Below are positions 51,710 to 60,746 of a DNA stretch of 64,000 nt, piece after piece; the stretch's first letter is position 1; every line of letters begins with the position of its first letter. The position numbers and the translations under genes are program-made. Source of the stretch: Caulobacter sp. Root343 (lineage in GTDB: Bacteria; Pseudomonadota; Alphaproteobacteria; Caulobacterales; Caulobacteraceae); assembly GCF_001425745.1 (NCBI RefSeq), contig NZ_LMDF01000008.1, forward strand, positions 62,001 through 126,000. The letters run 5' to 3'. The notes beneath the pieces are model-generated. The model worked only from the letters and a program-made list of their open reading frames with translations, was not told the origin of the DNA and did no database searches.

Positions 51710-53128
51710 CTAGGCCTCTGCCGCCGCCGTCGGAGGGGGCGAAACGGGGTTCGCGCCGGCCTTGGCCATCGGCAAATAGACGCCGAAGGTGGCGCCCTCG
51801 CCCTGCACGCTCTCGACGGTCAGCCCGCCGCGGTGGCGGTTCATGATGTGCTTGACGATCGCCAGGCCCAGGCCGGTGCCCGAGCGCTCGCCGCTCTTCT
51901 GGCCCTCGACGCGATAGAAGCGTTCGGTCAGCCGCGGCAGGTGTTCGCGCGCCAGTCCGGGGCCTCGGTCGGTGACCCGCAGCACCGCATAGCGTTCGGC
52001 CAGGTCGTGGTCCGGCGTCAGCAGCGACATCCGCGCGGCGGTGGAATCACGCGGCGCGGCGGCGGCCTCGGCAGCCAGGCCCGGGAAGATCTCGACCCGC
52101 ACCACCCCGCCCTTGGGCGTGTACTTGATGGCGTTGTCGATCAGGTTCTGGATCACCTGGATGATCTGGTCGCGATCGCCCTCGACCACGGCCCCGCCGC
52201 GCGGCGGCAGGACGGGGTCGAAGCTCACCGCTTTTTCGCGAGCCTGGGGCGCCAGGGCGTCGATCACGTCGACGGCGGCCATGGCCAGGTCCACGCGGCC
52301 CAGCGGCGCGATGTGCTCGTTCAGCTCGATCCGCGACAGGCTCATCAGGTCGTCGATCAGCCGCGACATCCGCTCGGCCTGGGCCAGCATGATCCCAAGG
52401 AACCGGTCGCGGGCCCCCGGGTCGTCCTTGGCGTGGCCGCGCAAAGTCTCGATGAAGCCCGACAGCGAGGCCAGGGGCGTGCGCAGCTCGTGGCTGGCGT
52501 TGGCCAGGAAATCGGCGCGGGTGCGCTCGCTGCGGCGCGCGTCGGTCTCGTCGCGCAAGGCCAGCAACGCCAGGCGCGAGCGGCCGACGCTTTCCTTCAG
52601 CGGCCGGGCATGGGCCAGCCAAGCCCGACCCTGCGTCCCGCCGGTTTCGAACTCGACCACGCCTTCGACGCCGCCGAACAGCGCCTCGTCCACGGCCTCC
52701 AGCACCCGCGGATTGCGCACGGCGGTGACCAACAGCGCGCCCTGGTGCTGGATCTTGAACAGCTCGCGCGCGGCGGCGTTGGCGAACAGGAAGCGGCGGC
52801 CTGTCAGATCGTCGGCCTCCTCGGCGGCGATCACCATCAAGGGATCGGGAAGGCGGTCCAGGATGGCGGCGAAGGGCGGGACCTCCTCGACGGCGGCGAC
52901 TTGGGCCAGACCGATTCCGGGGATCGGACGTTCGGCCGGGCCGCTCACGCGCCGTGAAAGCCACCAGCCCGCGCCGCCAGCCGCCACGGCGGCGGCCACG
53001 GCCGGCCCCGGTTGGGCCAGCCCCGTGACCGCCAGTCCCAGAATGACACCGGGCCCGATCATCGATGACCAGAACAGGGTCGCGCGGCGGCTTTCTGATC
53101 CGTCCGGGGGCGTGTTCGCCAGCGGCAT
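51710..53128 (-). CDS. phoR: Phosphate regulon sensor histidine kinase PhoR
   Basis: A 472-residue kinase with two N-terminal membrane helices (about 18-57), a PAS domain (about 85-190), HisKA (FLANASHELRTPLASLSGFIETLRGHA; His about 219) and HATPase_c (QNLIDNAIKYTPKGG, DRGPGLAREHLPRLTERFYRV, GTGLGLAIVKHIMNRHRGGL). It phosphorylates PhoB under phosphate limitation. In other Caulobacter genomes phoR sits immediately beside pstC; here the chemotaxis gene intervenes, and only three bases separate its stop from phoR's. Confidence 0.9.
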   Translation of the reverse strand: MPLANTPPDGSESRRATLFWSSMIGPGVILGLAVTGLAQPGPAVAAAVAAGGAGWWLSRRVSGPAERPIPGIGLAQVAAVEEVPPFAAILDRLPDPLMVIAAEEADDLTGRRFLFANAAARELFKIQHQGALLVTAVRNPRVLEAVDEALFGGVEGVVEFETGGTQGRAWLAHARPLKESVGRSRLALLALRDETDARRSERTRADFLANASHELRTPLASLSGFIETLRGHAKDDPGARDRFLGIMLAQAERMSRLIDDLMSLSRIELNEHIAPLGRVDLAMAAVDVIDALAPQAREKAVSFDPVLPPRGGAVVEGDRDQIIQVIQNLIDNAIKYTPKGGVVRVEIFPGLAAEAAAAPRDSTAARMSLLTPDHDLAERYAVLRVTDRGPGLAREHLPRLTERFYRVEGQKSGERSGTGLGLAIVKHIMNRHRGGLTVESVQGEGATFGVYLPMAKAGANPVSPPPTAAAEA

Positions 53129-53304
53129 GGGGGAGGCTCACCGATTCAAGCGGGACGCGATTCGTCGATCCAGATATGGCGCCCTGCCAAGCCATGCGAT
53201 AGACGGTTGGCGCCTTAGTACGTGTCGCGAGCGGGACTCACCGCATTTTCGCCGCATCGTGACCGGAATTAAGTGCGCGGGTTTCTATCGAGGTGTCGTT
53301 CGTA

Positions 53305-56300
53305 ATGCAGCGCAAGGTCCTGGTCGCGACGGTCGCGGCCGCTCCTCTTCTGGCCATGGCTTTCGCCGCGTCGGCGGAAACCTCGGTCTCCACCGCGCGC
53401 ACGACGCCCATCGCGACCAGCACCGCGACGGGCACGGCGGCGGATGACATCCGCATCACCGCCGACGGCTCGATCAAGCCGACGACGCCTGGCGCGCTCG
53501 TCACGATCGACAGCAACAACAAGGTCACGAATCTCGGGACCATCGGGACCACCGGGGTCAACGACGGCGTCGGCGTGCTGATCATCGGCGGCCGGACCGG
53601 TTCGCTGCTCAATTCCGCCACGATCTCGCTGCTCGAGGACTACACGCCCACCGACACCGACTCGGACGGCGACCTGGACGGCGTGTTCGCCCAGGGCAGC
53701 AACCGCGTCGGCATCCGACTGACCAATGCCGGCACCTTCACCGGCGACATCGTCAGCGACGCGACCGGCGTGATCAGCATCGAGGGCAACAACTCGGCCG
53801 GCATGCTGCTGGAAGGCCCGATCGTCGGCAACGTCACCAACCTGGGCAGCATCAGCGTCACCGGCGATAACGCCTATGGCGTGCGGATCGCCGCGCCGGT
53901 CACCGGCAAGGTGACCATGGGCGGCGCGATCAACGTCCAGGGCCTGGGCGCGGTCGCTCAAGCCATCGATTCGAACATCACCGGCCCTCTGGTCCTGCAA
54001 GGCTCGACCAGCGCGACCGGCTATCGCTACACCTCGCGGCCGACCACGGTCGACGCGCTGAACAAGCTGGACGCCGACGACCTGCTGCAAGGCGGCTCGG
54101 CCGTGCGCATCGCCGGCGACGTGACCGGCGGGGTGCTGCTGCAGGGCGTCAACTATTCGACGAAGGTCGGAACAGACGGCGTCACCACCACCACCACGAT
54201 CACCTCCAGCACCACCGGCACGTCGAGCATCAGCGTCTACGGCTCGGCTCCCGCCCTGCAGATCGGCTCGGCCAACCAGAACGTTACGCTCGGCGCGGTC
54301 GGGACCGGCGACAACGCCTACGGCCTGGTCGCCAAGGGCTCGATCGGCGCGTCGGGGATCTATAACGGCGTCTCGGCCACCGGCCTGTCGGTCGGCGCCG
54401 GCGGCGGCCGCACGACGACGATCGCCGGCGGCGTGCGCAACGACGGCCAGATCTCGGCCACCACCTTCGAAGCCGACGCGACCGGCGTGATCCTGAACTC
54501 GGGCGCGACCGCCAACGAGATCCTGAACCGCGGCACGATCGTCACGACGTCGTCGTCCTATGCGGCGTCGGGCGTCACCGCCAATGCGCGCGGCATCGTG
54601 CTCGGCGCGGGCTCGACCAACACCAGCATCCGCAACACCGGCGGCATCAGCGCCTCGCGCACCGGCGAAACGGGCAATGCGGTGGCGATCCTCGACCAGG
54701 CCGGAACCCTGAAGACGATCACCAACACCGGCACGATCCGCGCCCTGCTGAGCGCCCCGACCTTCAAGCAGGACGGCACGGCCGCCACCGTCACGACCAG
54801 CGGTCAAGCGATCGCCCTGGACCTGCGGGCCAACAATTCCGGCGTGACCTATACCCAGTCAGGCCCGGTCGACTTCGCGTCGACCACCACCTTCCCCACG
54901 ACCGACACCGTCACCAGCGCTGACGCCACCTCGACGACCGCGGCGCCCAGCACCATCGGCGACGTGCTGTTCGGCGGCGGCAACGACACCCTGAACCTGT
55001 GGAGCGGCAGCCTGCTGGGTGCGATGTCGTTCGGCGCGGGCCAGGACCGCCTGTCGATCGACGGCGGCGCGGTCGCGCTGGGCAAGCTGAGCGACAGCGA
55101 CGGCAAGCTCGACATCGCCGTGGCCAACGGCAGCCTGGGCATCGTCAACACCGACGCCATCAACGTCTCCAGCCTGACCGTCGGCAGCAAGGCCAAGCTG
55201 CTGTTCTCGGCCGACCCGGCCGCCGGCGCGAACACCAAGCTGGTCGTCTCGGGCGCCACCAACATCGCCACCGGCGCCGAGCTGGGCATCCGCCTGGCCA
55301 ACTTGGTCAAGCAGCCGACCACCTTCACGGTGATCCAGGGCTCGAACATCAGCGTCGGCACGATCGGCAACGGTCTGCTGGCCGAGTCGCCGTACCTGTA
55401 CGTGGCCACCAGCCGCGCCGACGCCAACAACGTCTATATCGACGTCCGTCGCCGCTCGGCCGCCGAGATCGGCTTCAACAAGGCCGAAACCTCGGCCTAC
55501 GACGCCGTGTTCGCCGCGCTGGGGACCGATTCGACCCTGGCCGCGAACTTCCTGAACCAGAGCACCCGCGACGGCTTCCGCGACGTCTACGACCAGATGC
55601 TGCCCGACCAGGGCGAGGGCCTGTTCGCGGCCCTGCAGTCGGTCAACCAGCAGGTCTCGGCCGCCACGATGTTCCGCCCCGATCCGGGCGACCGCTACGG
55701 GCCGGACAGCGTGTGGGTGCAGGAGATCAACTCGCTGACCCGCCGCGACACCGACCAGACCCTGGGGTCTGACACCCAGGCGTTCGGCTTCGTGGCCGGC
55801 TACGAGGCCATGGGCGACGCGGGCGGGGCCCTGGGCCTGACCCTGGCCTATGTCAGCGTCGAAGAGCACGACACCGTCGCCAAGGTCGGCGAGCAGACCA
55901 CCGCCTCGTTCGTCCAGACCGGCGCCTACTGGCGTCGTTCGGTCGGCGGCTGGCGCTTCAACACCGGCGGCGGCGTGGGCTACGGCTTCTTCCAGGGCGA
56001 CCGCCGCTTCATCGCCCCGGACACCAATGGCGACGGCGTGTCCGACCTCGTCCTGAAGAACAACGCCGACTGGAAGGGCCTCACCGCCAACGCCTATGCC
56101 GGCGTGGCCTACGAACAGAAGCTCGGCCGCTTCTTCGCCCGCCCCGAAGGCCGCCTGGACTATGTCTGGCTGCGTGAGGGCAAGCGCGCGGAAAAGGGCG
56201 GCGGCGACGGCTTCGACCTCACCGTCGACAAGCGCACCTCCAGCAACCTCAGCGGCGAGCTGGGCGTGGTGTTCGGCGCCGACTTCGGCAAGAACGTCTG

Positions 56301-56550
56301 GTGGCGCCCGGAAGTGCGGGTCGGCTATCGTCAGACCTTGGCCGGTTCGGTCGGCGACACGGTCGCCCGCTTCAAGAGCGGCAACCCGTTCACCCTGGCC
56401 GCCATGGACGACAAGGACGGCGCCCTGACCGCCGGCTTCGCGCTGCGGGCCGGCACCCCGATGTCCTACCTGGCCATCGAGGGCGGTGTCGAAGCCGCCA
56501 AGAAGCAGAAGCGCTACAACCTGCGCCTGGCTGGCCGGGCGATGTTCTAA
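53305..56550 (+). CDS. Autotransporter (type Va) with beta-helix passenger
   Basis: A 1081-residue protein. A signal peptide (MQRKVLVATVAAAPLLAMAFAASA) is followed by a Thr/Ser/Gly/Asn-rich passenger of about 650 residues with repeated beta-helix rungs (ITNTGTI-, VTNLGSISVTGDNAYGVRI-, LNRGTIVTTS-like). A C-terminal autotransporter beta-barrel occupies about residues 790-1081, ending with the aromatic strand RLAGRAMF. ATG 53305 is preferred over GTG 53293. The passenger is probably displayed at the cell surface as an adhesin-like fibre; its ligand is unknown. A strong terminator follows. Confidence 0.9.
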   Translation: MQRKVLVATVAAAPLLAMAFAASAETSVSTARTTPIATSTATGTAADDIRITADGSIKPTTPGALVTIDSNNKVTNLGTIGTTGVNDGVGVLIIGGRTGSLLNSATISLLEDYTPTDTDSDGDLDGVFAQGSNRVGIRLTNAGTFTGDIVSDATGVISIEGNNSAGMLLEGPIVGNVTNLGSISVTGDNAYGVRIAAPVTGKVTMGGAINVQGLGAVAQAIDSNITGPLVLQGSTSATGYRYTSRPTTVDALNKLDADDLLQGGSAVRIAGDVTGGVLLQGVNYSTKVGTDGVTTTTTITSSTTGTSSISVYGSAPALQIGSANQNVTLGAVGTGDNAYGLVAKGSIGASGIYNGVSATGLSVGAGGGRTTTIAGGVRNDGQISATTFEADATGVILNSGATANEILNRGTIVTTSSSYAASGVTANARGIVLGAGSTNTSIRNTGGISASRTGETGNAVAILDQAGTLKTITNTGTIRALLSAPTFKQDGTAATVTTSGQAIALDLRANNSGVTYTQSGPVDFASTTTFPTTDTVTSADATSTTAAPSTIGDVLFGGGNDTLNLWSGSLLGAMSFGAGQDRLSIDGGAVALGKLSDSDGKLDIAVANGSLGIVNTDAINVSSLTVGSKAKLLFSADPAAGANTKLVVSGATNIATGAELGIRLANLVKQPTTFTVIQGSNISVGTIGNGLLAESPYLYVATSRADANNVYIDVRRRSAAEIGFNKAETSAYDAVFAALGTDSTLAANFLNQSTRDGFRDVYDQMLPDQGEGLFAALQSVNQQVSAATMFRPDPGDRYGPDSVWVQEINSLTRRDTDQTLGSDTQAFGFVAGYEAMGDAGGALGLTLAYVSVEEHDTVAKVGEQTTASFVQTGAYWRRSVGGWRFNTGGGVGYGFFQGDRRFIAPDTNGDGVSDLVLKNNADWKGLTANAYAGVAYEQKLGRFFARPEGRLDYVWLREGKRAEKGGGDGFDLTVDKRTSSNLSGELGVVFGADFGKNVWWRPEVRVGYRQTLAGSVGDTVARFKSGNPFTLAAMDDKDGALTAGFALRAGTPMSYLAIEGGVEAAKKQKRYNLRLAGRAMF

Positions 56551-56587
56551 GAGGCTGAAGCCTCTCACTTGAGCGCTGGAAATACGA

Positions 56588-56619
56588 AAGGCCGCCTCGG
56601 GAAACCGGGGCGGCCTTTT
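56588..56619 (+). terminator. Intrinsic terminator of autotransporter gene
   Basis: A 13-bp stem (56588-56600 with 56605-56617, one G-T pair) closes a GAAA tetraloop and runs into TTTT. It begins 38 bases after the stop codon. Confidence 0.92.
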
Positions 56620-56739
56620 CCGTGCACGGATCTTTAACCGTTTAAGCGTCTGATTTGATGGAAGTTTCGCAGCGATTTTCGCGACATTTCGCCGCGCCTC
56701 CAGAAAAACTCAAGGCCGGTTTCCCTAATCTCTATTTCG

Positions 56740-56768
56740 GAGCTAGGAATAATCGTTTTCCCTAGCTC
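56740..56768. promoter_or_regulatory. Inverted repeat in porin leader/promoter region
   Basis: Perfect 8-base arms GAGCTAGG (56740-56747) and CCTAGCTC (56761-56768) with a 13-base AT-rich centre, ending 42 bases before the porin start. It could be an operator or a hairpin in the mRNA leader. No Pho box is seen in this 260-base gap. Confidence 0.5.
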
Positions 56769-56810
56769 GGCAGGTCGGCCCCGCTCAGCGGCGCCGAGAG
56801 GGGACTACAC

Positions 56811-58271
56811 ATGATCAAGACCAAGACCGCCTTTCGCACCGCGCTGATCGCGGGCGTCTCCCTGCTGGCCACCGCCGGCGCCGCCGCGGCCCAGACCGCG
56901 CCCGCGTCGCCGCAAGACGCCGCCGCGCGTATCGCCGCCCTCGAAGCCCAGCTCTCGACCCTGCAGCAGCAGGTCGCCGACCTGAAGGCCGCCACGGCCG
57001 CCAGCTTCAAGGATGTCCGTACGGTCCAGAGCGCCACGACCGTCAGCATCGCCGGCGCCAAGCCGACGATCGCCTCGGGCGACGGGGCCTACAGCGCCAC
57101 GCTGCATGGCGTGATGCAGCTGGACGCCGCCCAGTACTATCAGGACAAGGGCCTGCCGGCCGTGCTCGGCAACGCCCGGGACCTGAACAACGGCACCAAC
57201 TTCCGCCGCGCCCGCCTGGGCGTCGACGGCAAGTTCGCCAAGAACTTCGACTACTCGATCCTGCTGGACTTCGGCGGCGCGGGCACCGACGGCGCCGGCC
57301 AGCTGCAGGAACTGTACGTCCAATACAACTACGCCCCGTTCAAGATCCGAGTCGGCGCCTATGCCCCGAACCTGGGATTGGAGGACGCGGCCTCGACCAA
57401 CGGCTCGTTGTTCCCGGAACGGCCGTCCTCGGCCGAAGCCGCCCGCAGCCTGGCCGGCGCCGACCGCCGCATCGCCCTGCAAGGCCAGGTCGTCCGCGAG
57501 CGCTGGCTGCTGTCGGGCGCGGTCACCGGCGCCAAGGCCGGCGACGGCCAGACCTTCGACGAGCAGCTCGGCTATCTCGGCCGCTTCGCCTTTGTCCCGG
57601 CCAAGGGCCTTGATTGGCTGATCCATGTCGGCGCCAACGCCAGCGTCGTGGCGACGCCGGCCCAGAGCACCGCCCTGACCGGCGCCTACAACGTCACCCT
57701 GCAGGACCGTCCGGAACTGCGCGTCGACGGCCAGCAGTTGGTCACCACCGGCGCCATCGACGCCGAGGGCGCCCGCCATTACGGCCTGGAACTGGCCGCC
57801 CAGAAGAAAAACCTGCTGATCCAGGGCGAGTACTTCGACTACAAGATCGACCGCCGCAATCCGGCCGCCGGCGTCAGCGATCCCAAGTTCACCGGCTGGT
57901 ACGTGGAAGGCGGCTGGGTGCTGACGGGCGAGGCCCGCAAGTACAACGCCAACAACTTCGCGTTCGACGCCCCGGCCATCGCCAATCCGTTCGATCCCAA
58001 GGCCCACAAGTGGGGCGCCTGGGAACTGGCCGGCCGCTACTCGGTTCTGGACCTGAATCACCACGAGAACGCGGCCCTGGCCGGCGATCGCGTGCGCGGC
58101 GGCGAACAGACCATCTGGACAGTGGGCCTGAACTGGTTCCCCAATTCGGTGACCAAGTTCTCGGTCGATTATCTGGACGTCGACGTCGACCGCAAGGACC
58201 CCGCCGGCGGCCTGCTGCCGCTCAGCCAGAGCTACCAGGCGGTCAACCTCCGCAGCCAGTTCGCGTTCTAG
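56811..58271 (+). CDS. OprP/OprO family anion-selective porin
   Basis: A 486-residue outer-membrane porin. Signal peptide (1-25, ending AAA), then a short coiled coil (AARIAALEAQLSTLQQQVADLKAAT, about 33-60), then a 16-stranded barrel with FRRARLGVDGKFAKNFDYSILLDFGG, YVQYNYAPFKIRVGAYAPNLGLEDAAS and the terminal aromatic strand NLRSQFAF. OprP and OprO transport phosphate and polyphosphate in Pseudomonas. Here the next gene encodes a sulfate-binding protein, so sulfate is an equal candidate. Confidence 0.9.
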   Translation: MIKTKTAFRTALIAGVSLLATAGAAAAQTAPASPQDAAARIAALEAQLSTLQQQVADLKAATAASFKDVRTVQSATTVSIAGAKPTIASGDGAYSATLHGVMQLDAAQYYQDKGLPAVLGNARDLNNGTNFRRARLGVDGKFAKNFDYSILLDFGGAGTDGAGQLQELYVQYNYAPFKIRVGAYAPNLGLEDAASTNGSLFPERPSSAEAARSLAGADRRIALQGQVVRERWLLSGAVTGAKAGDGQTFDEQLGYLGRFAFVPAKGLDWLIHVGANASVVATPAQSTALTGAYNVTLQDRPELRVDGQQLVTTGAIDAEGARHYGLELAAQKKNLLIQGEYFDYKIDRRNPAAGVSDPKFTGWYVEGGWVLTGEARKYNANNFAFDAPAIANPFDPKAHKWGAWELAGRYSVLDLNHHENAALAGDRVRGGEQTIWTVGLNWFPNSVTKFSVDYLDVDVDRKDPAGGLLPLSQSYQAVNLRSQFAF

Positions 58272-58279
58272 CTACCGGA

Positions 58280-58331
58280 GCCGCCCGCCGCCGAGGCGAA
58301 GTCCCGGAAGCGGGCGGCCCCTTCTCTTTTT
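58280..58331 (+). terminator. Terminator-like hairpin between porin and sulfate-binding genes
   Basis: 9-base arms GCCGCCCGC (58280-58288) and GCGGGCGGC (58310-58318) are perfectly complementary and are followed by CCCTTCTCTTTTT. It may end the porin transcript or attenuate read-through into the sulfate-binding gene. Confidence 0.75.
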
Positions 58332-58386
58332 CAAGACCGCCGCGCAGACCCGTCGCTGCGAAAGACCCTCCAGAAAGGATCGTCCC

Positions 58387-59436
58387 ATGAGTGACATCAT
58401 CAAGGCTCCGACCCGCCGTGGCCTGCTGGCCGGCGCCGGCGCGGGCGCCGCGGCCTTGGCGGCGGGCGCGGTCCCAGGCCTGGCGGCGGCCCAGGCGGGC
58501 AAGACCATCACCCTGCTCAACGTCAGCTACGATCCGACGCGCGAGCTCTACAAGGACATCAATGCCGCCTACGCCAAGTACTGGAAGGAAAAGGTCGGCC
58601 AGACCCTGGTGATCAACCAGAGTCACGGCGGCTCGGGCAAGCAGGCCCGCTCGGTGATCGACGGCCTGCAGGCCGACGTCGTCACCCTGGCCCTGGCCTA
58701 CGACATCGACGAGATCGCCGCCAAGGCCAAGCTGCTGCCGGCCAACTGGCAGTCGCGCCTGCCGCAGAACTCCACGCCCTACACCTCAACGATCGTCTTC
58801 CTGGTCCGCAAGGGCAACCCTTGGAAGATCAAGGACTGGGGCGACCTGGTGAAGCCGGGGATCGACGTGATCACCCCCAACCCGAAGACCTCGGGCGGCG
58901 CGCGCTGGAACTACCTCGCCGCCTGGGCCTGGGCCCTGAAGCAGCCGGGCGGCAACCCCGCCAAGGCCGAGGCTTTCCTGAAGACCCTGTTCGACCACGT
59001 GCCCGTGCTGGACACCGGCGCCCGCGGCGCGACGACCAGCTTCACCCAACGCGGCCTGGGCGACGTGCTGCTGGCCTGGGAGAACGAGGCCTACCTCGCC
59101 CAGGAGGAGCTGCCGGGCAAGTTCGACATCGTCTATCCGTCGCTGTCGATCCTGGCCGAGCCGCCGGTGGCGCTGGTCGACAAGAACGTCGACCGCCACA
59201 AGACCCGCACCATCGCCGAGGGCTATCTGAACTTCCTGTACAGCCCGCTGGCCCAAGAGCTGATCGCCAAGAACTACTACCGCCCGCGCAACGCCGCGGT
59301 GGCGGCCAAGTACGCCAGCAAGTTCAAGCAGATCCCGTTGGTGACCATCGACGACACGTTCGGCGGCTGGAAGAAGGCCCAGGCCACGCACTTCGCCGAC
59401 GGCGGCCTGTTCGACAAGATCTACCAGCCCAAGTGA
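58387..59436 (+). CDS. sbp: Periplasmic sulfate-binding protein (Sbp/CysP family)
   Basis: A 349-residue ABC substrate-binding protein with a twin-arginine-like leader (TRRGLLAGAGAGAAALAAGAV). The mature chain shows the sulfate-binding signatures: LLNVSYDPTRELYKDINAAY, VINQSHGGSGKQARSVIDGLQADVVTLALAYDID, and NPKTSGGARWNYLAAWAWAL. These match Sbp/CysP and not PstS. The sulfate permease genes cysT, cysW and cysA are not next to it. Confidence 0.93.
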   Translation: MSDIIKAPTRRGLLAGAGAGAAALAAGAVPGLAAAQAGKTITLLNVSYDPTRELYKDINAAYAKYWKEKVGQTLVINQSHGGSGKQARSVIDGLQADVVTLALAYDIDEIAAKAKLLPANWQSRLPQNSTPYTSTIVFLVRKGNPWKIKDWGDLVKPGIDVITPNPKTSGGARWNYLAAWAWALKQPGGNPAKAEAFLKTLFDHVPVLDTGARGATTSFTQRGLGDVLLAWENEAYLAQEELPGKFDIVYPSLSILAEPPVALVDKNVDRHKTRTIAEGYLNFLYSPLAQELIAKNYYRPRNAAVAAKYASKFKQIPLVTIDDTFGGWKKAQATHFADGGLFDKIYQPK

Positions 59437-59560
59437 CGCTCCGCTGAGATCCGTCCGTTCCGGGAAGCACAGGCGGATCTTGGAGAGCGCGGCGGCGGCC
59501 CGCGGGCCGATTGTCGGCGGGGACTCCAGCGAGTTCCCGCCGTTTCCGTATCCTATGTTG

Positions 59561-59585
59561 GGAACTCGACATCATCGGGTACGTT
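59561..59585 (+). promoter_or_regulatory. EcfG/sigma-T-type promoter of lovK
   Basis: GGAAC (59561-59565) and CGTT (59582-59585) are separated by exactly 16 bases, the consensus of the alphaproteobacterial general-stress sigma factor. It lies 36 bases upstream of the lovK start. Confidence 0.82.
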
Positions 59586-59621
59586 GAGCGTCCACGGGGT
59601 GGTGGGAGCTTGACCGTACGC

Positions 59622-60728
59622 ATGAACGACTATTCGGAAGCACGACGCGCCGGCGACCGTCTGGCCGCCGGTCATGGGGTCGACGACCCCTTCGCCGCCG
59701 CGATCCGCGCCACCCATGTGGCGATGTTGGTCACCGACGCCACCCAGGCCGACGACCCGATCATCTTCGCCAACGACGCCTTCCTGAAACTGACCGGCTA
59801 TGACCGCGACGAGGTGATCGGCCGCAACTGCCGCTTCCTGCAAGGCCCTGGCGCCGACCCCCAAGCCGTTTCGGCCCTCCGCGAGGCCGTCGCCGCCGGC
59901 CAGGACCTTTCCGTCGAGCTGCTGAACTACCGCAAGGACGGCTCGAGCTTCTGGAACGCGCTCTCCCTTTCGCCGGTCCGCAACGGCGCCGGCGAGGTCG
60001 TCTATTTTTTCGCCTCGCTGCTGGACGTCACCGACAAGAAGGCCGCCGAGGTCCGTGTCCGCGACCGCCGTGACGACCTGGAACAGTTGGTCGAGGCGCG
60101 CACCCATGAGCTGACCCTGGCCCTGGAGCAGAAGACCGCCCTGCTCCACGAGGTGGACCATCGGGTGAAGAACAACCTGCAGCTCATCTCCAGCCTGCTG
60201 CTGTTGCAGAACCGGCGGGTGACCGACCCCACGCTGAAGGCCTCGCTGAAAGGCATGCTGGGCCGCGTCAACGCCATCGCCACCGTCCATCGCCGCCTGT
60301 TCCAGAGCGAGGACGTCGAGCGTTTCGACGTCTCGGCCTTCATCCGCGACATGGTCGCCGACCTGATGGGCTCGGCCATGCGCGACGACATCGCGGTGCA
60401 ACTGGACCTGGAGCGGGTCGACATCGCCGCCTCCAAGGCCGCCCCGTTCGCCCTGGTGATCAACGAACTGCTGACCAACGCCCTGCGTCACGGCTTCCCG
60501 GAAGGTCATGGGGGGCGGATCCTGGTCGGCGTCGCTCGCCAGGACGGTGAATTTCGGATCGAAATCACCGACAACGGCGTTGGCATGGATAGGGACAACA
60601 GACCGTCCGGCTTCGGTCTCACCATCGTTCAGCTGCTCTGCCAGCAGTTGAAAGCGAAATGGGAGACCACCGATGCGGAACCTGGCACTCGCGTAATCGT
60701 TCTGCTGCCTGTGAACGGCGCGCATTGA
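59622..60728 (+). CDS. lovK: Blue-light photoreceptor histidine kinase LovK
   Basis: A 368-residue soluble kinase. The LOV domain (about residues 25-135) carries the photoactive Cys70 in GRNCRFLQGPG, which forms the light-induced flavin adduct. A coiled linker (DDLEQLVEARTHELTLALEQK) leads to a HisKA_2/HWE-type kinase with His180 in LLHEVDHRVKNNLQLISSLL and an ATPase domain (INELLTNALRHGFPEG, DNGVGM, GFGLTIVQLLCQQL). Length and residue numbers match C. crescentus LovK, which with LovR tunes adhesion and the general stress response. ATG 59622; the frame is open upstream without a better start. Confidence 0.96.
   Translation: MNDYSEARRAGDRLAAGHGVDDPFAAAIRATHVAMLVTDATQADDPIIFANDAFLKLTGYDRDEVIGRNCRFLQGPGADPQAVSALREAVAAGQDLSVELLNYRKDGSSFWNALSLSPVRNGAGEVVYFFASLLDVTDKKAAEVRVRDRRDDLEQLVEARTHELTLALEQKTALLHEVDHRVKNNLQLISSLLLLQNRRVTDPTLKASLKGMLGRVNAIATVHRRLFQSEDVERFDVSAFIRDMVADLMGSAMRDDIAVQLDLERVDIAASKAAPFALVINELLTNALRHGFPEGHGGRILVGVARQDGEFRIEITDNGVGMDRDNRPSGFGLTIVQLLCQQLKAKWETTDAEPGTRVIVLLPVNGAH
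60677..60701 (+). promoter_or_regulatory. EcfG/sigma-T-type promoter of lovR inside the 3' end of lovK
   Basis: GGAAC (60677-60681), 16 bases, then CGTT (60698-60701). It lies in the last codons of lovK, 45 bases before the lovR start, and would give lovR its own stress-induced transcript. Confidence 0.75.
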
Positions 60729-60746
60729 GGTAAGGACAAGTTTCGT

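Noticed and set aside
58387..59436. Missing PstS of the phosphate transporter
   Set aside because: The SYDPTRELY and QSHGGSGKQ segments are sulfate-binding (Sbp/CysP) signatures, not PstS.
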